Source: an uncultured Croceitalea sp. (GTDB lineage: Bacteria > Bacteroidota > Bacteroidia > Flavobacteriales > Flavobacteriaceae). Taken from it: a stretch of DNA of 64,000 nucleotides. The notes below the pieces were generated by a model. The model was not told the DNA's origin. It made no database searches and worked only from the letters and a program-made list of their open reading frames with translations. Shown here one piece after another: positions 8,409 to 16,788 of this stretch; the first letter of the stretch is position 1, and every line of letters starts with the position of its first letter. The stretch is taken from assembly GCA_947494805.1 (NCBI GenBank), contig CANLWK010000003.1, forward strand, positions 248,001 to 312,000. Direction: 5' to 3'. Position numbers and translations under genes: made by a program.

Positions 8409-10877
8409 ATGGACCCCAAATCCAGAAAAAAATTCACGTTTAAAATTATCGCGAGCTACTTGACCTTGGGCATACTGGCACTACTCGCTGCTGTCTTTAT
8501 CTATTTTGAGTTCAACAACTACTACACCTATCAAAACAAAGCTGTTGACAATGAAAAGCTGTTGCGCACCAATACATTATTAACTACTATTTACGAAGCA
8601 GAAAATCTTTCAAAACTTGCATTACGGACCAGAAAACGAAATGACCTCAAAGCATATTCATTGAAGGTTGATTCCGTAGGAACCATCATAGACACCTTAA
8701 AAGAGATAAGTGCTAGCGAAGCACAGATAGTACGACTGGACAGTATTCAAAAATTACTACTGCAGAAAGTTTTCAATAATTCAGAACTGCGAAAAATCAA
8801 GGTCAGAAATGCCAGTAATGCGCCTATGGATTCATTACTTCAAGGTATGAACGACATTGAGGCCGATATGGGGAGAATCACACCACAGTCGCTGGTCCCC
8901 AACTTTGATTCGCTTACGCCGGCAGCTAAAAAATCAATCAGTGCCTATGTCGCTTTCCTGAACAAAAACGTACCAAAAGATGCCGCCAAAGTAGATGATG
9001 GTAGTGAAATCGATTCAATATTCCATCGTTCAAAAAATCTTATCGCAACCGCACAAAAGACCCATGCCAAGATGGAGCGCTCGATGATTGCAAAAGAGCT
9101 ACAAATCTATCGATCAGATCTAGCACTCTCTCAAAAACTACGTGGCTTGATGACGCATTTTGAGCAAGAAATTGCCCTGAACAATGCACTCGACACCTAT
9201 CAAAAAGAACGTGTGCTCAAACGCAGCATCGCGCTAACTGCCGTAGCAGTAGGTTTAGGTCTCGTCGTAGTATCGCTTTTCACTTTTTTGATTGCCAAAG
9301 ATTTTTGGAAAATACAACAGTACCGATACCAATTGGAAAAAGAGAAAAAATACTCTGAATCACTTTTAAAAAGTAGGGAACAACTCATCTCTACTGTTAG
9401 TCATGACCTAAAGACCCCACTGCATACCATTGATGGCTATACCGAATTATTACATGAAAGTGCCTTGAGCGACCAACAGTCGGCCTATGTTAAACCTATT
9501 CGGTCAGCAACAACCTACATTACCAATTTGGTCGATGACCTCTTGGATTTTTCAAAACTGGAGTCAGGAAACATTGTACCAAAAAAGAAGCCTTTTGTGC
9601 TATCGGATGTATTGGAAGAAACGGCAACTTCTATTGAAAAAACCAACAACAAAGAGGAGGTTGAATTGCAATTGGAGATTTCTGAAGCACTCCGTTCGCC
9701 TATAATCAATGATGCCTTTAGAATGCAACAAATACTCTCAAACCTTATTGGCAATGCATTCAAGTTCACAACCCAAGGTCATGTGAAAATTATGGCTGCC
9801 ATCGAACAAAAAAACGGCACGCAGATTGTCAGAATCGTCGTAAGTGATACCGGTATCGGTATCAAAAAAGAAAAGCAAGAAGCTATCTTTCAAGAATTCA
9901 CACAGGCGAACTCAATGATGGAGAAAAAATATGGCGGATATGGCCTTGGTCTCACCATCTCTAAAAAACTGACCGAACTGCTTGGAGGCAAGCTTTATGT
10001 AAAAAGCCAAGAAAATAGGGGCAGTACGTTTACGCTAGAACTGCCACTGGTCTTTGCCCCCAAAGCTGAAAGTATCAACACAACTTCTTCAGAGGCCATA
10101 AATAACAGTTTATCAGTATTGATTTTTGATGACGATACTACACTATTGCAGCTCTTGAAACAACTATGTCAAAATAGTGGAATAAAAGTGATTGCACACA
10201 GCTCTTTTATGCTATTAAAAAAAGAAGAGCGGGTTCACTATGATGTGGTATTGACCGATATACAAATGCCCCACGTAGATGGATTTGAAGTTGTTAAAAA
10301 GCTAAAAAGCGGACGTTATACCCATTATAAGGAACAGCCCGTTATAGGCATGACAGGACAACGTGATATCAATAAAAAGGATTACGTCCAGGCGGGATTT
10401 GCTCAAATACTTCAAAAACCATTTTCTCAAGCAGAACTTGCCAATGCGTTCAAAACTGTCTTACGACAGCCGACTAAAATTGCTAACAATTATGCTAAAA
10501 CAGCAACTATTTCAAGTTCAAGAACCAGTTTATTCGACATAGAGGACATTACAGCTTTTGTTGATACTCCAGACGGTATCAGAAAGATCTTGAAAACCTT
10601 TGTGCTCAATACTTCAGAAAATATGGAGCTATTATCTATTGCTGTTCATGCCAAGAGTTTTGATGAAATACAACATGTCTCACATAGAATGCTGCCCATG
10701 TTCCGTCAGCTCAGGGTAAGAAAAGCTATTGTTATTCTTGAACAACTTGAGCGAGTTAAAGATGATATCTCTACAAAAAAACTAAAGCGGAACTTCAAAA
10801 AATTAAAGAATGTCACATTGGAACTAGAAGAGGGAATCCATTCTTATTTGGCTATACCTCTAGTTGATAATAATTGA
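8409..10877 (+). CDS. Hybrid sensor histidine kinase with receiver and Hpt domains
   Basis: An 822-residue phosphorelay protein. It has membrane helices at about 11-33 and 273-296 around a helical periplasmic sensor, then HisKA (STVSHDLKTPLHTIDGY, H332) and HATPase_c with GYGLGLTIS. A receiver domain has the acidic pocket FDDD and phospho-acceptor in LTDIQMP near residue 615. A C-terminal Hpt-like segment contains HVSHRMLPMF near 757. It is convergent with a sigma-54 response regulator whose 3' end overlaps by 26 bases. The two are the obvious candidates for one signalling chain, though this is inferred from position. Confidence 0.92.
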   Translation: MDPKSRKKFTFKIIASYLTLGILALLAAVFIYFEFNNYYTYQNKAVDNEKLLRTNTLLTTIYEAENLSKLALRTRKRNDLKAYSLKVDSVGTIIDTLKEISASEAQIVRLDSIQKLLLQKVFNNSELRKIKVRNASNAPMDSLLQGMNDIEADMGRITPQSLVPNFDSLTPAAKKSISAYVAFLNKNVPKDAAKVDDGSEIDSIFHRSKNLIATAQKTHAKMERSMIAKELQIYRSDLALSQKLRGLMTHFEQEIALNNALDTYQKERVLKRSIALTAVAVGLGLVVVSLFTFLIAKDFWKIQQYRYQLEKEKKYSESLLKSREQLISTVSHDLKTPLHTIDGYTELLHESALSDQQSAYVKPIRSATTYITNLVDDLLDFSKLESGNIVPKKKPFVLSDVLEETATSIEKTNNKEEVELQLEISEALRSPIINDAFRMQQILSNLIGNAFKFTTQGHVKIMAAIEQKNGTQIVRIVVSDTGIGIKKEKQEAIFQEFTQANSMMEKKYGGYGLGLTISKKLTELLGGKLYVKSQENRGSTFTLELPLVFAPKAESINTTSSEAINNSLSVLIFDDDTTLLQLLKQLCQNSGIKVIAHSSFMLLKKEERVHYDVVLTDIQMPHVDGFEVVKKLKSGRYTHYKEQPVIGMTGQRDINKKDYVQAGFAQILQKPFSQAELANAFKTVLRQPTKIANNYAKTATISSSRTSLFDIEDITAFVDTPDGIRKILKTFVLNTSENMELLSIAVHAKSFDEIQHVSHRMLPMFRQLRVRKAIVILEQLERVKDDISTKKLKRNFKKLKNVTLELEEGIHSYLAIPLVDNN

Positions 10878-12189
10878 TTTTATTATAGAGGGTCTTGCGC
10901 GTAATCTGCAAAAGTTTTGCCGCTTTGCTCTTGTTGAAATTAGTCTGTTTTAGGGCAGACAGGATTTTTTCTTTCTCATATTCGGATCTTGAAAACTTGT
11001 TTTCCGACGTTTCTTGTGACACTTCTTTTAAGTTATTGGGAATAGCACTCGACAGCACCTGACCACCCTCGGTAAAAAGCACCGCACGCTTGATCGTATT
11101 CTTTAATTCCCGAAAATTACCTGGCCAATCATAGTCTAAAAAAAGCTGCTGTACCTCGTCGGAGAAATCAATTACATTTTTACCCAAATCGTTGTTCGCT
11201 TTGTTTAAAAAGTGATGGGCAAAACGCATCAGGTCTTCTTCTCGTTGTTTCAATGATGGAAGCTCAATTGAAAATTCGTTCAAACGATGGAACAAGTCTT
11301 CTCTAAAACTACCCGCCGCCACCGCCTTGTTCAAATCTTCATTCGTAGCAGTGATAATGCGTAAATCTACATTGATTTCTTTGGTACTGCCGACACGTTT
11401 TATTTTTCGTTCTTGAATGGCCCTGAGCAATTGTATTTGATTTTCATAAGAAAGATTGCCCACCTCATCCAAGAAAAGGGTTCCCCCGTTGGCAGCTTCA
11501 AAATGCCCTATTTTATCTTCTATCGCACCTGTGAAACTTCCTTTAAGGTGGCCGAAAAACTCACTGGTCGCAATCTCTTTGGGTATGGCCCCGCAATCAA
11601 CGGCAACAAAGCGTTCATCACTTCTATTACTGTTTTTATGTATGGATTTTGCCGTAACCTCTTTTCCGGTACCACTTTCACCCGTTATTAGAACGGACAT
11701 ATTTGTTGGCGCAACCAATTTAACATACTGTTGTAACTTAATGGATGCTTCACTGTGGCCACCAATAATATCAGTATTGCTTTCAGCGGCGCCCTTTTTT
11801 TCGCTTACTTCTTTTGGCGGTAACACCTTAGCGGTCTTTAGAGCACTCTTGATGAGGCCTAAGATACTATCAGGTGTAAAGGGTTTTGCTATATAGTCAA
11901 AAGCGCCTCGCTTCATGGCATCAACGGCTGTTTTGACCTCAGCATAGCCTGTCATCAAAATTACCTTGGTGCTTGGGGAGACCTCCTTAATTGCTGAGAT
12001 CAATGTAACACCATCTCCTTTTGGTAAGCGCACATCGGACACAATTACATCAAAGATTTCGTTTTCAAAACTTTTTTTGGCCTCTTCAATGGTAAAGCTT
12101 GTAAAAACATCAAAGTCATGCTTGGTCAAATACTTTTGTAGCATTTGACAAAAAGCAATATCATCTTCAACGATTAAGATTTTAGGCAT
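10852..12189 (-). CDS. Sigma-54-dependent response regulator (NtrC type)
   Basis: About 445 residues. An N-terminal receiver (MPKILIVEDD, phospho-acceptor in VSDVRLPKGDG) is followed by an AAA+ sigma-54 activation domain with Walker A GESGTGKE, Walker B TLFLDEVG and the loop GSFTGA in place of the classical GAFTGA. A C-terminal Fis-type helix-turn-helix ends the protein (NKSAKLLQITRKTLYNKI region). The start at 12189 is chosen because the receiver begins there; the longer frame adds 27 atypical residues. It is convergent with the hybrid kinase. The tiny secreted proteins transcribed just upstream are possible targets. Confidence 0.93.
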   Translation of the reverse strand: MPKILIVEDDIAFCQMLQKYLTKHDFDVFTSFTIEEAKKSFENEIFDVIVSDVRLPKGDGVTLISAIKEVSPSTKVILMTGYAEVKTAVDAMKRGAFDYIAKPFTPDSILGLIKSALKTAKVLPPKEVSEKKGAAESNTDIIGGHSEASIKLQQYVKLVAPTNMSVLITGESGTGKEVTAKSIHKNSNRSDERFVAVDCGAIPKEIATSEFFGHLKGSFTGAIEDKIGHFEAANGGTLFLDEVGNLSYENQIQLLRAIQERKIKRVGSTKEINVDLRIITATNEDLNKAVAAGSFREDLFHRLNEFSIELPSLKQREEDLMRFAHHFLNKANNDLGKNVIDFSDEVQQLFLDYDWPGNFRELKNTIKRAVLFTEGGQVLSSAIPNNLKEVSQETSENKFSRSEYEKEKILSALKQTNFNKSKAAKLLQITRKTLYNKINYYQLEV

Positions 12190-12253
12190 AAATAGATACC
12201 TAATATACGGAGTGGTGAGCCCTATAGGATTTTGACAAGTCGTAAAATTATCA

Positions 12254-12284
12254 CAAAAAAAGGCCTGCAAATGCAGACCTTTTC
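12254..12284 (-). terminator. Rho-independent terminator of the 12320-12622 gene
   Basis: The stem AAAAGGCCTGCA / TGCAGACCTTTT has one mismatch. On the minus strand it is followed by seven T. It lies between the small secreted-protein gene and the response regulator start at 12189, so the regulator is probably transcribed separately. Confidence 0.8.
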
Positions 12285-12319
12285 AGCCAAACTAACCAAA
12301 CACTCTCAATATATAATTG

Positions 12320-12622
12320 TTAGAGTTGTATCCAATTTCCTTCGGCATCAGCATAAAGGGTACCGGTAGTGCCATCTTCTAGCGATAAATCCAACTTATA
12401 CTGATCTGATGCGTTTTTATACGCCTTGTCAATGGTTGCGGTGGGGTAATCTTTTGCCAAAGCAGCTGAAACAGCTTCTGGCAGATCGGAAATGCTTATT
12501 TCTTCAAAATCTTGTGTTACCGTAATTGTGACCTCATCTGCTTGTACTTCGGTAGCATCTGCCTGGGCAACAGCAGTGAATCCTACAACTGACATAACGG
12601 CTAAAAAAAATAATTTCTTCAT
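12320..12622 (-). CDS. Small secreted PepSY-like protein
   Basis: A 100-residue protein with a signal peptide (MKKLFFLAVMSVVGFTAVAQA). The mature part has the pattern DLPEAVSAALAKDYPTATIDKAYKN...YKLDLSLEDGTTGTLYADAEGNWI, which resembles one PepSY-like repeat of the periplasmic protease-inhibitor superfamily. It is paralogous to the product of 12849-13148. It is monocistronic, with its own terminator. The exact role is unknown. Confidence 0.8.
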   Translation of the reverse strand: MKKLFFLAVMSVVGFTAVAQADATEVQADEVTITVTQDFEEISISDLPEAVSAALAKDYPTATIDKAYKNASDQYKLDLSLEDGTTGTLYADAEGNWIQL

Positions 12623-12802
12623 GGTACTTTATATTTTATAATAGATTAAACTTGATAAGTACTATGAAAAACTAGTGCCATCTTTAAACTTAGCATTGAA
12701 ACGTTTTCAACCATTTGATTTTTAGAGTTTTATGTTTTTTTCTAAAAATCAAAGGTGTATAATTTTGTATACTACGGTTAGGTTCGTGTATATTTTTTAC
12801 AC

Positions 12803-12827
12803 AAAAAAAGCTGCGATTGCAGCTTTT
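12803..12827 (-). terminator. Rho-independent terminator of the 12849-13148 gene
   Basis: A perfect 9-bp stem (AAAAGCTGC / GCAGCTTTT) with a 4-base loop is followed on the minus strand by seven T. It directly follows the stop of the small secreted-protein gene. Confidence 0.85.
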
Positions 12828-12848
12828 GAATTGTTTTATGGAGGCTGT

Positions 12849-13148
12849 CTATTTCATATTCAACCACCTACCGTAAACATCAATGTAAACCGTTCTTCTG
12901 GTACCACTCTGCAAAACCATGATCAGTTTGAACTGTCCTTTATTATTTTTATATACTGCGGCAAGCTTTGAAGTAGGATACTCTTTTAATATTTGCTCAA
13001 CAACCTGTGGTGTTAGTTCACTTGAATCTACTTTTTTGAAGTCGTCGGTAACGACCATTAAATCTTCTGAAACTGCAGCATTGGTCTGTGCATTGAAAGT
13101 GCCACCCAAGGCAATGGCTATAAAGAGGTAAAGAATTTTATTTTTCAT
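12849..13148 (-). CDS. Small secreted PepSY-like protein, paralogue
   Basis: A 99-residue protein with a signal peptide (MKNKILYLFIAIALGGTFNA). The mature domain SSELTPQVVEQILKEYPTSKLAAVYKNNKGQFKLIMVLQSGTRRTVYIDVYGRWL aligns with the product of 12320-12622: both have an EYPT/DYPT motif, a YKN turn and a final aromatic GxW segment. The two genes are tandem, each with its own terminator, which points to an old duplication. Role unknown. Confidence 0.8.
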   Translation of the reverse strand: MKNKILYLFIAIALGGTFNAQTNAAVSEDLMVVTDDFKKVDSSELTPQVVEQILKEYPTSKLAAVYKNNKGQFKLIMVLQSGTRRTVYIDVYGRWLNMK

Positions 13149-13214
13149 AATAAATGTATTATTAGTAACGGTAGTTATCTACGAAACAAATTGGTTATTA
13201 GATGTTCTAAAAGC

Positions 13215-13244
13215 AAAAAAAAAGACCACCAATGGCAGTCTTTT
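13215..13244 (-). terminator. Orphan rho-independent terminator
   Basis: The stem AAAAGAC / GTCTTTT, with a weaker inner CC/GG pair, is followed on the minus strand by nine T. The nearest upstream gene on that strand (13439-13672) already has its own terminator at 13362-13396. The 120 bases between the two terminators contain no credible ORF. It therefore may end a small RNA or act as a backup terminator. Confidence 0.6.
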
Positions 13245-13361
13245 AAAGCCGCCTACCAAGAAAATCGGGGTTGCGCACGTGACATGCGGTTCTTGATAAG
13301 CCCTCTCAAATAATAAACGGTTAGTATAGCATAGCCATAGTGTTCTCTTTAAGTAAAGGTT
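13245..13361 (-). ncRNA. Possible small RNA between two terminators
   Basis: This is the segment lying upstream, on the minus strand, of the orphan terminator at 13215-13244. It holds no ORF longer than about 10 codons. No TAnnTTTG box was found. It is offered only as a candidate; the gap 13149-13438 shows nothing else besides the two terminators. Confidence 0.2.
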
Positions 13362-13396
13362 TAAAAAAGGACCGTACTCTCAAGATACGGCCCTTT
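13362..13396 (-). terminator. Rho-independent terminator of the 13439-13672 gene
   Basis: The stem AAAGGACCGTA / TACGGCCCTTT has one mismatch and a 9-base loop, with six T on the minus strand after it. It lies 43 bases beyond the stop of the small membrane-protein gene. Confidence 0.8.
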
Positions 13397-13438
13397 CAAC
13401 CAAATCAACCAACCAAAAACGCCAGCTATAGTAATCAG

Positions 13439-13672
13439 CTATAGCGACGTGTGAATATCCCTTTTAGCAGCTACTCCAATCATTGGGTTCGCTGTATTCT
13501 TTATGCCTTCAACCTCATTTTCGGCAATCTTATCGTTCTTGGTCACCTCTTTGCCAATGTTGATTAACTCACCAGGTTTTGGTTCTTCAACTTCATTTGT
13601 CATATGTGCGGCAATGAACAAGAGAACTATCGTTACAATTCCTAAGATTCCTGATTTCATTAACTCGCCCAT
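13439..13672 (-). CDS. Small single-pass membrane protein
   Basis: A 77-residue protein with one membrane helix at about 8-24 (GILGIVTIVLLFIAAHM). A hydrophilic tail of about 50 residues follows (VEEPKPGELINIGKEVTKND...). No family is recognised. The start could also be the Met at codon 5. A two-block element shared with the next small ORF lies about 20 bases upstream (13691-13724). It has its own terminator, which supports it as a real short gene. Confidence 0.6.
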   Translation of the reverse strand: MGELMKSGILGIVTIVLLFIAAHMTNEVEEPKPGELINIGKEVTKNDKIAENEVEGIKNTANPMIGVAAKRDIHTSL

Positions 13673-13690
13673 TTGTTTGCCTTTTACTAA

Positions 13691-13724
13691 TAAGACCCCA
13701 TTATTTTTAAAAAGTCACATAACA
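13691..13724 (-). promoter_or_regulatory. Two-block upstream element, copy A
   Basis: The minus strand reads TTATGTGACTTT, 10 variable bases, then TGGGGTCT. The same two blocks with the same spacing recur at 13995-14028 (26 of 34 positions identical). Copy A ends about 20 bases before the start of the 13439-13672 gene, a position expected for a promoter. The conserved blocks do not match the housekeeping TTG/TAnnTTTG promoter, so an alternative sigma factor is possible. Confidence 0.45.
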
Positions 13725-13773
13725 TCTATAAATGTTTCTAAACCGCTACTACTATAAGAACAGAAATCATTGT

Positions 13774-13872
13774 TTATACTATGGTTGCCAGTATCAACGC
13801 TGTGCCCAATAACAAGACAATAATAATTCTGTCATACTTTTTCTTCAAAAACTCTTTCATGTCCGTACGCAT
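13774..13872 (-). CDS. Small ORF (32 aa), predicted membrane peptide
   Basis: The ATG at 13872 opens 32 codons: a charged N-terminus (MRTDMKEFLKKKYDR) and one hydrophobic helix (IIIVLLLGTALILATIV). The layout is that of many bacterial small membrane proteins. A copy of the two-block element lies about 120 bases upstream at 13995-14028. No family is recognised and the frame could be fortuitous. Confidence 0.4.
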   Translation of the reverse strand: MRTDMKEFLKKKYDRIIIVLLLGTALILATIV

Positions 13873-13994
13873 ACGCTTAAAAATTTGTGGTAAAAATTGC
13901 TTTACACTACTAAATTGAATTCATCTAACACTATATGTTTCACCAATAGTCGAAAAATAAGAATTCACTTACTTTTAATGTAGTAATGTTTGGG

Positions 13995-14028
13995 TTAGAC
14001 CCCAAATTTTTCTGAAAGTCACATAAAA
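13995..14028 (-). promoter_or_regulatory. Two-block upstream element, copy B
   Basis: The second copy of TTATGTGACTTT-N10-TGGGGTCT on the minus strand, 304 bases from copy A. It precedes the 32-residue membrane ORF at 13774-13872 with a leader of roughly 120 bases that holds no other frame. Confidence 0.45.
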
Positions 14029-14029
14029 A

Positions 14030-14074
14030 GAAAAACCGCCATACTCACAGCTAAAGACCATGAAATGACGGTTT
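14030..14074 (-). terminator. Probable terminator of the thiamine/NR salvage operon
   Basis: AAACCGCCAT pairs with ATGACGGTTT across a loop of about 23 bases, with one mismatch. On the minus strand it is followed by a T-rich stretch. It lies 22 bases past the stop of the kinase-DUF4301 gene. The large loop makes it less certain than the others. Confidence 0.5.
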
Positions 14075-14095
14075 AAGAAATTTGTTATGAACTGG

Positions 14096-16195
14096 TTAGG
14101 CCTGGTGGGAAACTTTCAAAAGGTCATTCACTGTTTTTACCGGATTGAAAGTGACTAAAGGCACTTCAACGAAAATGGTATTCCAGAATGCCATGGCCCC
14201 GTTCCATAATCCTGGTAGTTCCAATGCCTTTAGGTCTTTGCCTTCTTTGGTTTTGCCCGTAATAAAGCCCTGTTTTTCATCAACATATTGGAGCAGGTCA
14301 AACTTTTCTCCCTTATAGTTCTTTACACCACATACCAAATCAACGGGATTAAAGTGTGTTGAATTTTTCAATAGGGCCACTTGGCCTTGATTATCCATAT
14401 CTATTTGGGCCGATTCAATAATCTGCAGCGATGTGTTTCCGCTTGTGTCTTTGATAAAAAATGGTCCGCCGCCGGGTTCTCCTTCATTTTTGACCATCCC
14501 ACAAATTCGAATGGGGCGGTTCAACTTATTTTTCACGACCTCAGCTTTTTCTACACCGGAAAGGGCCTGATATCCATCAGAAAAGCGAACATTCAACTGC
14601 TGCTCTAGAAAGCTCTTTACTTCTTCCAGTTTTTCTGAACTTACCGTTTCGGTATCAAGCAATCGTGCATATTCAAAAGTGCTTGCCTGCATCTTGAGCA
14701 AGAGTCCGGCCAGACTCTTTTTGCTATTGGCCACAGCTTCAAGGTTTGAGGCTACCACCACATTATCAATGTTTTTTATAAAGATGATATCGGCATCTTG
14801 ATCGTTTAAGTTTTCAATCAAAGCTCCATGGCCTCCCGGTCTGAACAAAAGGGAACCATCATTGTTACGAAAAGGGGCGTTGTCCATAGCAACGGCCACC
14901 GTATCGGTCTCGGACTTTTGATTGGAATAGGAGATGTTGAAGTGGGTCTGTGTAGCTTTTGAAACCTTGGGCACCGCAGCATTTTCTTCGTCTTTGAACA
15001 TTTGATCGTGTTGTTCAGATATGGTAAAATGCAAGTTGGCACTGCCATTGGCCTTTGCATAAAGCGCGGCCTCTTTTAAATGTTCTTCAAAAGGCGTTGC
15101 GGCCCCAGAACCGTATTTGTGAAAAGGAAGTAATCCTTTTGGGAAAAATCCATAGTTCAATCCGTCTTCAACCAACATTTCCTTTACGAAAGCATGTGCT
15201 TTGGCTCCCTCGCCCTGCCCATCAGTGGCTATTCGCCCCATGATCAGATCATAGAACGGTAGTTTGGGCATCTCTTCGACAAATTGTGCTACGGCCGTAT
15301 CACCTGTCCTCTCGATATAATCCCCTAAACTTTCAGAAGCGGGCTCATAGGCATCAACAAAGTTGAACATGGCCTTGAACATTCGACTTGCGGCACCTGA
15401 TGCCGGCACAAATTTCAATAATGAAAGTGAGGTGCAATTAGCTTCAAAATGATTTATCAATTCTTGTTGTTCCGCAGCTGAAAAACGTGAGATACCTTTG
15501 TCAACAACAGCTGCCCTTTCAAGGTTTACAAAGGGAATACCCTCTTTAAAAGTTTCTATCTGCTTTAAGACTTTGGCTGTAGAAATTCCTTTTGCTGCTA
15601 ATTGTTCTAGGTCTTTTTCAGTAAAATCACTCATGTTGGCTCTCAGTTTTTCAATATGCGCTATGGCGGTTTTTAAACGGGTCTCTTTATCACCGTTTAA
15701 AGTAATAAATTTCTTATGATATTTCTTAAGGGTGCCTTTAAAATAAGCAAACATTTTGGCCCGTTCATTCGGTTTGTCCCTTAGGTCATCAGCTTCCCAA
15801 GGGGTATCAATATTGGTCAATAGATAAAGGTCGTAGCTGTTTTCCAAGGCATACTTTTCCAATACCGGGTCACAGTGACCAATATAATACGCTTCAGAAT
15901 ACACCTTGGTCTCCAACAAATCGGTATCGCAAAAAAGAAGTTCGTTTGCTTGTTTGCTCATTTGGTTCTCTAAGCGCATCTGCCCTACAGCGATGGGAAG
16001 CAAATCATGTGGCTCGCATGTTTTCTGCTCGCGGTCCCATTTATCTTGAAGGTATTCACGAGCATATTCAGGCACCCAAAGGGTATTATAATGGGCAGCC
16101 AGTTGTTTTGCCAAAGTCGTCTTGCCGGTTGATTCAGGTCCGAACAATACTATTTTAATAAGGTCTGAGGGCTCTTGTTTAAGTTTTTCTTCCAT
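14096..16195 (-). CDS. NadR-like kinase fused to DUF4301
   Basis: A 699-residue protein in two parts. Residues 1-186 are a P-loop kinase of the NadR nicotinamide-riboside-kinase type (GPESTGKTTLAKQLA, then WVPEYAREYL and LLTNIDTPWEADDLRD). Residues 187-699 are a complete DUF4301 domain (MSDFTEKDLEQLAAKGIS; KFVPASGAASRMFKAM; FRPGGHGALIENLN), whose function is unknown but whose motifs recall nucleotidyltransferases. The frame is open through the junction. The start overlaps the 3' end of the permease gene by 46 bases. With the permease and the YkoF-like protein it suggests import followed by phosphorylation of thiamine or nicotinamide riboside. Confidence 0.88.
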   Translation of the reverse strand: MEEKLKQEPSDLIKIVLFGPESTGKTTLAKQLAAHYNTLWVPEYAREYLQDKWDREQKTCEPHDLLPIAVGQMRLENQMSKQANELLFCDTDLLETKVYSEAYYIGHCDPVLEKYALENSYDLYLLTNIDTPWEADDLRDKPNERAKMFAYFKGTLKKYHKKFITLNGDKETRLKTAIAHIEKLRANMSDFTEKDLEQLAAKGISTAKVLKQIETFKEGIPFVNLERAAVVDKGISRFSAAEQQELINHFEANCTSLSLLKFVPASGAASRMFKAMFNFVDAYEPASESLGDYIERTGDTAVAQFVEEMPKLPFYDLIMGRIATDGQGEGAKAHAFVKEMLVEDGLNYGFFPKGLLPFHKYGSGAATPFEEHLKEAALYAKANGSANLHFTISEQHDQMFKDEENAAVPKVSKATQTHFNISYSNQKSETDTVAVAMDNAPFRNNDGSLLFRPGGHGALIENLNDQDADIIFIKNIDNVVVASNLEAVANSKKSLAGLLLKMQASTFEYARLLDTETVSSEKLEEVKSFLEQQLNVRFSDGYQALSGVEKAEVVKNKLNRPIRICGMVKNEGEPGGGPFFIKDTSGNTSLQIIESAQIDMDNQGQVALLKNSTHFNPVDLVCGVKNYKGEKFDLLQYVDEKQGFITGKTKEGKDLKALELPGLWNGAMAFWNTIFVEVPLVTFNPVKTVNDLLKVSHQA

Positions 16196-16788
16196 GCCAT
16201 GTAGCCGTAAATCGCTATTATCGTAAACAGAAAATACTGTAGGGATGAAAACACCAATCCTTTGTAAAGATACAGCGGTACTGAAATAATATCACCAATA
16301 ATCCAAAAGGTCCAGTTTTCCAATTTCTTTTTGGCCATGAGCCACATCCCTACAAAGAAAATGGCCGTAGTGACAGTATCCACGTAGGCCGTCCATGAGT
16401 TAAATTTTTCAAAGGTGGTGTATACGAGCGCAACCAATATAATCGTCGCTACAAAAAGAAGTATTCCCCACTTTTTATCAAGGGCATCCATTTTTGTAAT
16501 GGGAATGTAATGGCTGTCGTCAACCTTGCGTGTCCATACATACCACCCATAAATACTCATGGCGAAATAATACGCATTGATGAGCATATCACCTAGTAGG
16601 CCATACACCAAAAGAATATATACAAAGATTGCGGTGCTAATGATTCCCGTGGGATACACCAAAATGTTTTCACGTTTGGAAAACCAAACGCTTAAAAAAC
16701 CGAAGAAGACCGCTATTATCTCCAAGGTTACCAGATGTGTGGCGACCCCATCATATTGGGCAAAGATCCAATCAAAAATGTGGTTCAT
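16150..16788 (-). CDS. pnuC: PnuC-family vitamin permease, possibly thiamine-type PnuT
   Basis: A 212-residue inner-membrane permease with about seven helices and the PnuC hallmarks SIYGWYVWTRK, NSWTAYVDTVTTAIFFVGMWLMAKKKLENW and WIIGDIISVPLYLYKG. PnuC carriers work by facilitated diffusion and depend on a cytoplasmic kinase to trap the substrate, here the NadR-like kinase of the next gene. Family members take nicotinamide riboside (PnuC) or thiamine (PnuT), and sequence alone does not separate them. The YkoF-like gene upstream (17-base overlap) and the nearby TPP-controlled receptor favour thiamine. No TPP riboswitch precedes this operon. Confidence 0.85.
   Translation of the reverse strand: MNHIFDWIFAQYDGVATHLVTLEIIAVFFGFLSVWFSKRENILVYPTGIISTAIFVYILLVYGLLGDMLINAYYFAMSIYGWYVWTRKVDDSHYIPITKMDALDKKWGILLFVATIILVALVYTTFEKFNSWTAYVDTVTTAIFFVGMWLMAKKKLENWTFWIIGDIISVPLYLYKGLVFSSLQYFLFTIIAIYGYMAWKKNLNKSPQTLLK

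Noticed and set aside
12640-12690. A TGGCAC word on the minus strand upstream of 12622, as a sigma-54 promoter
   Set aside because: The -12 element reads TTTC rather than TTGC, so the essential GC is missing.
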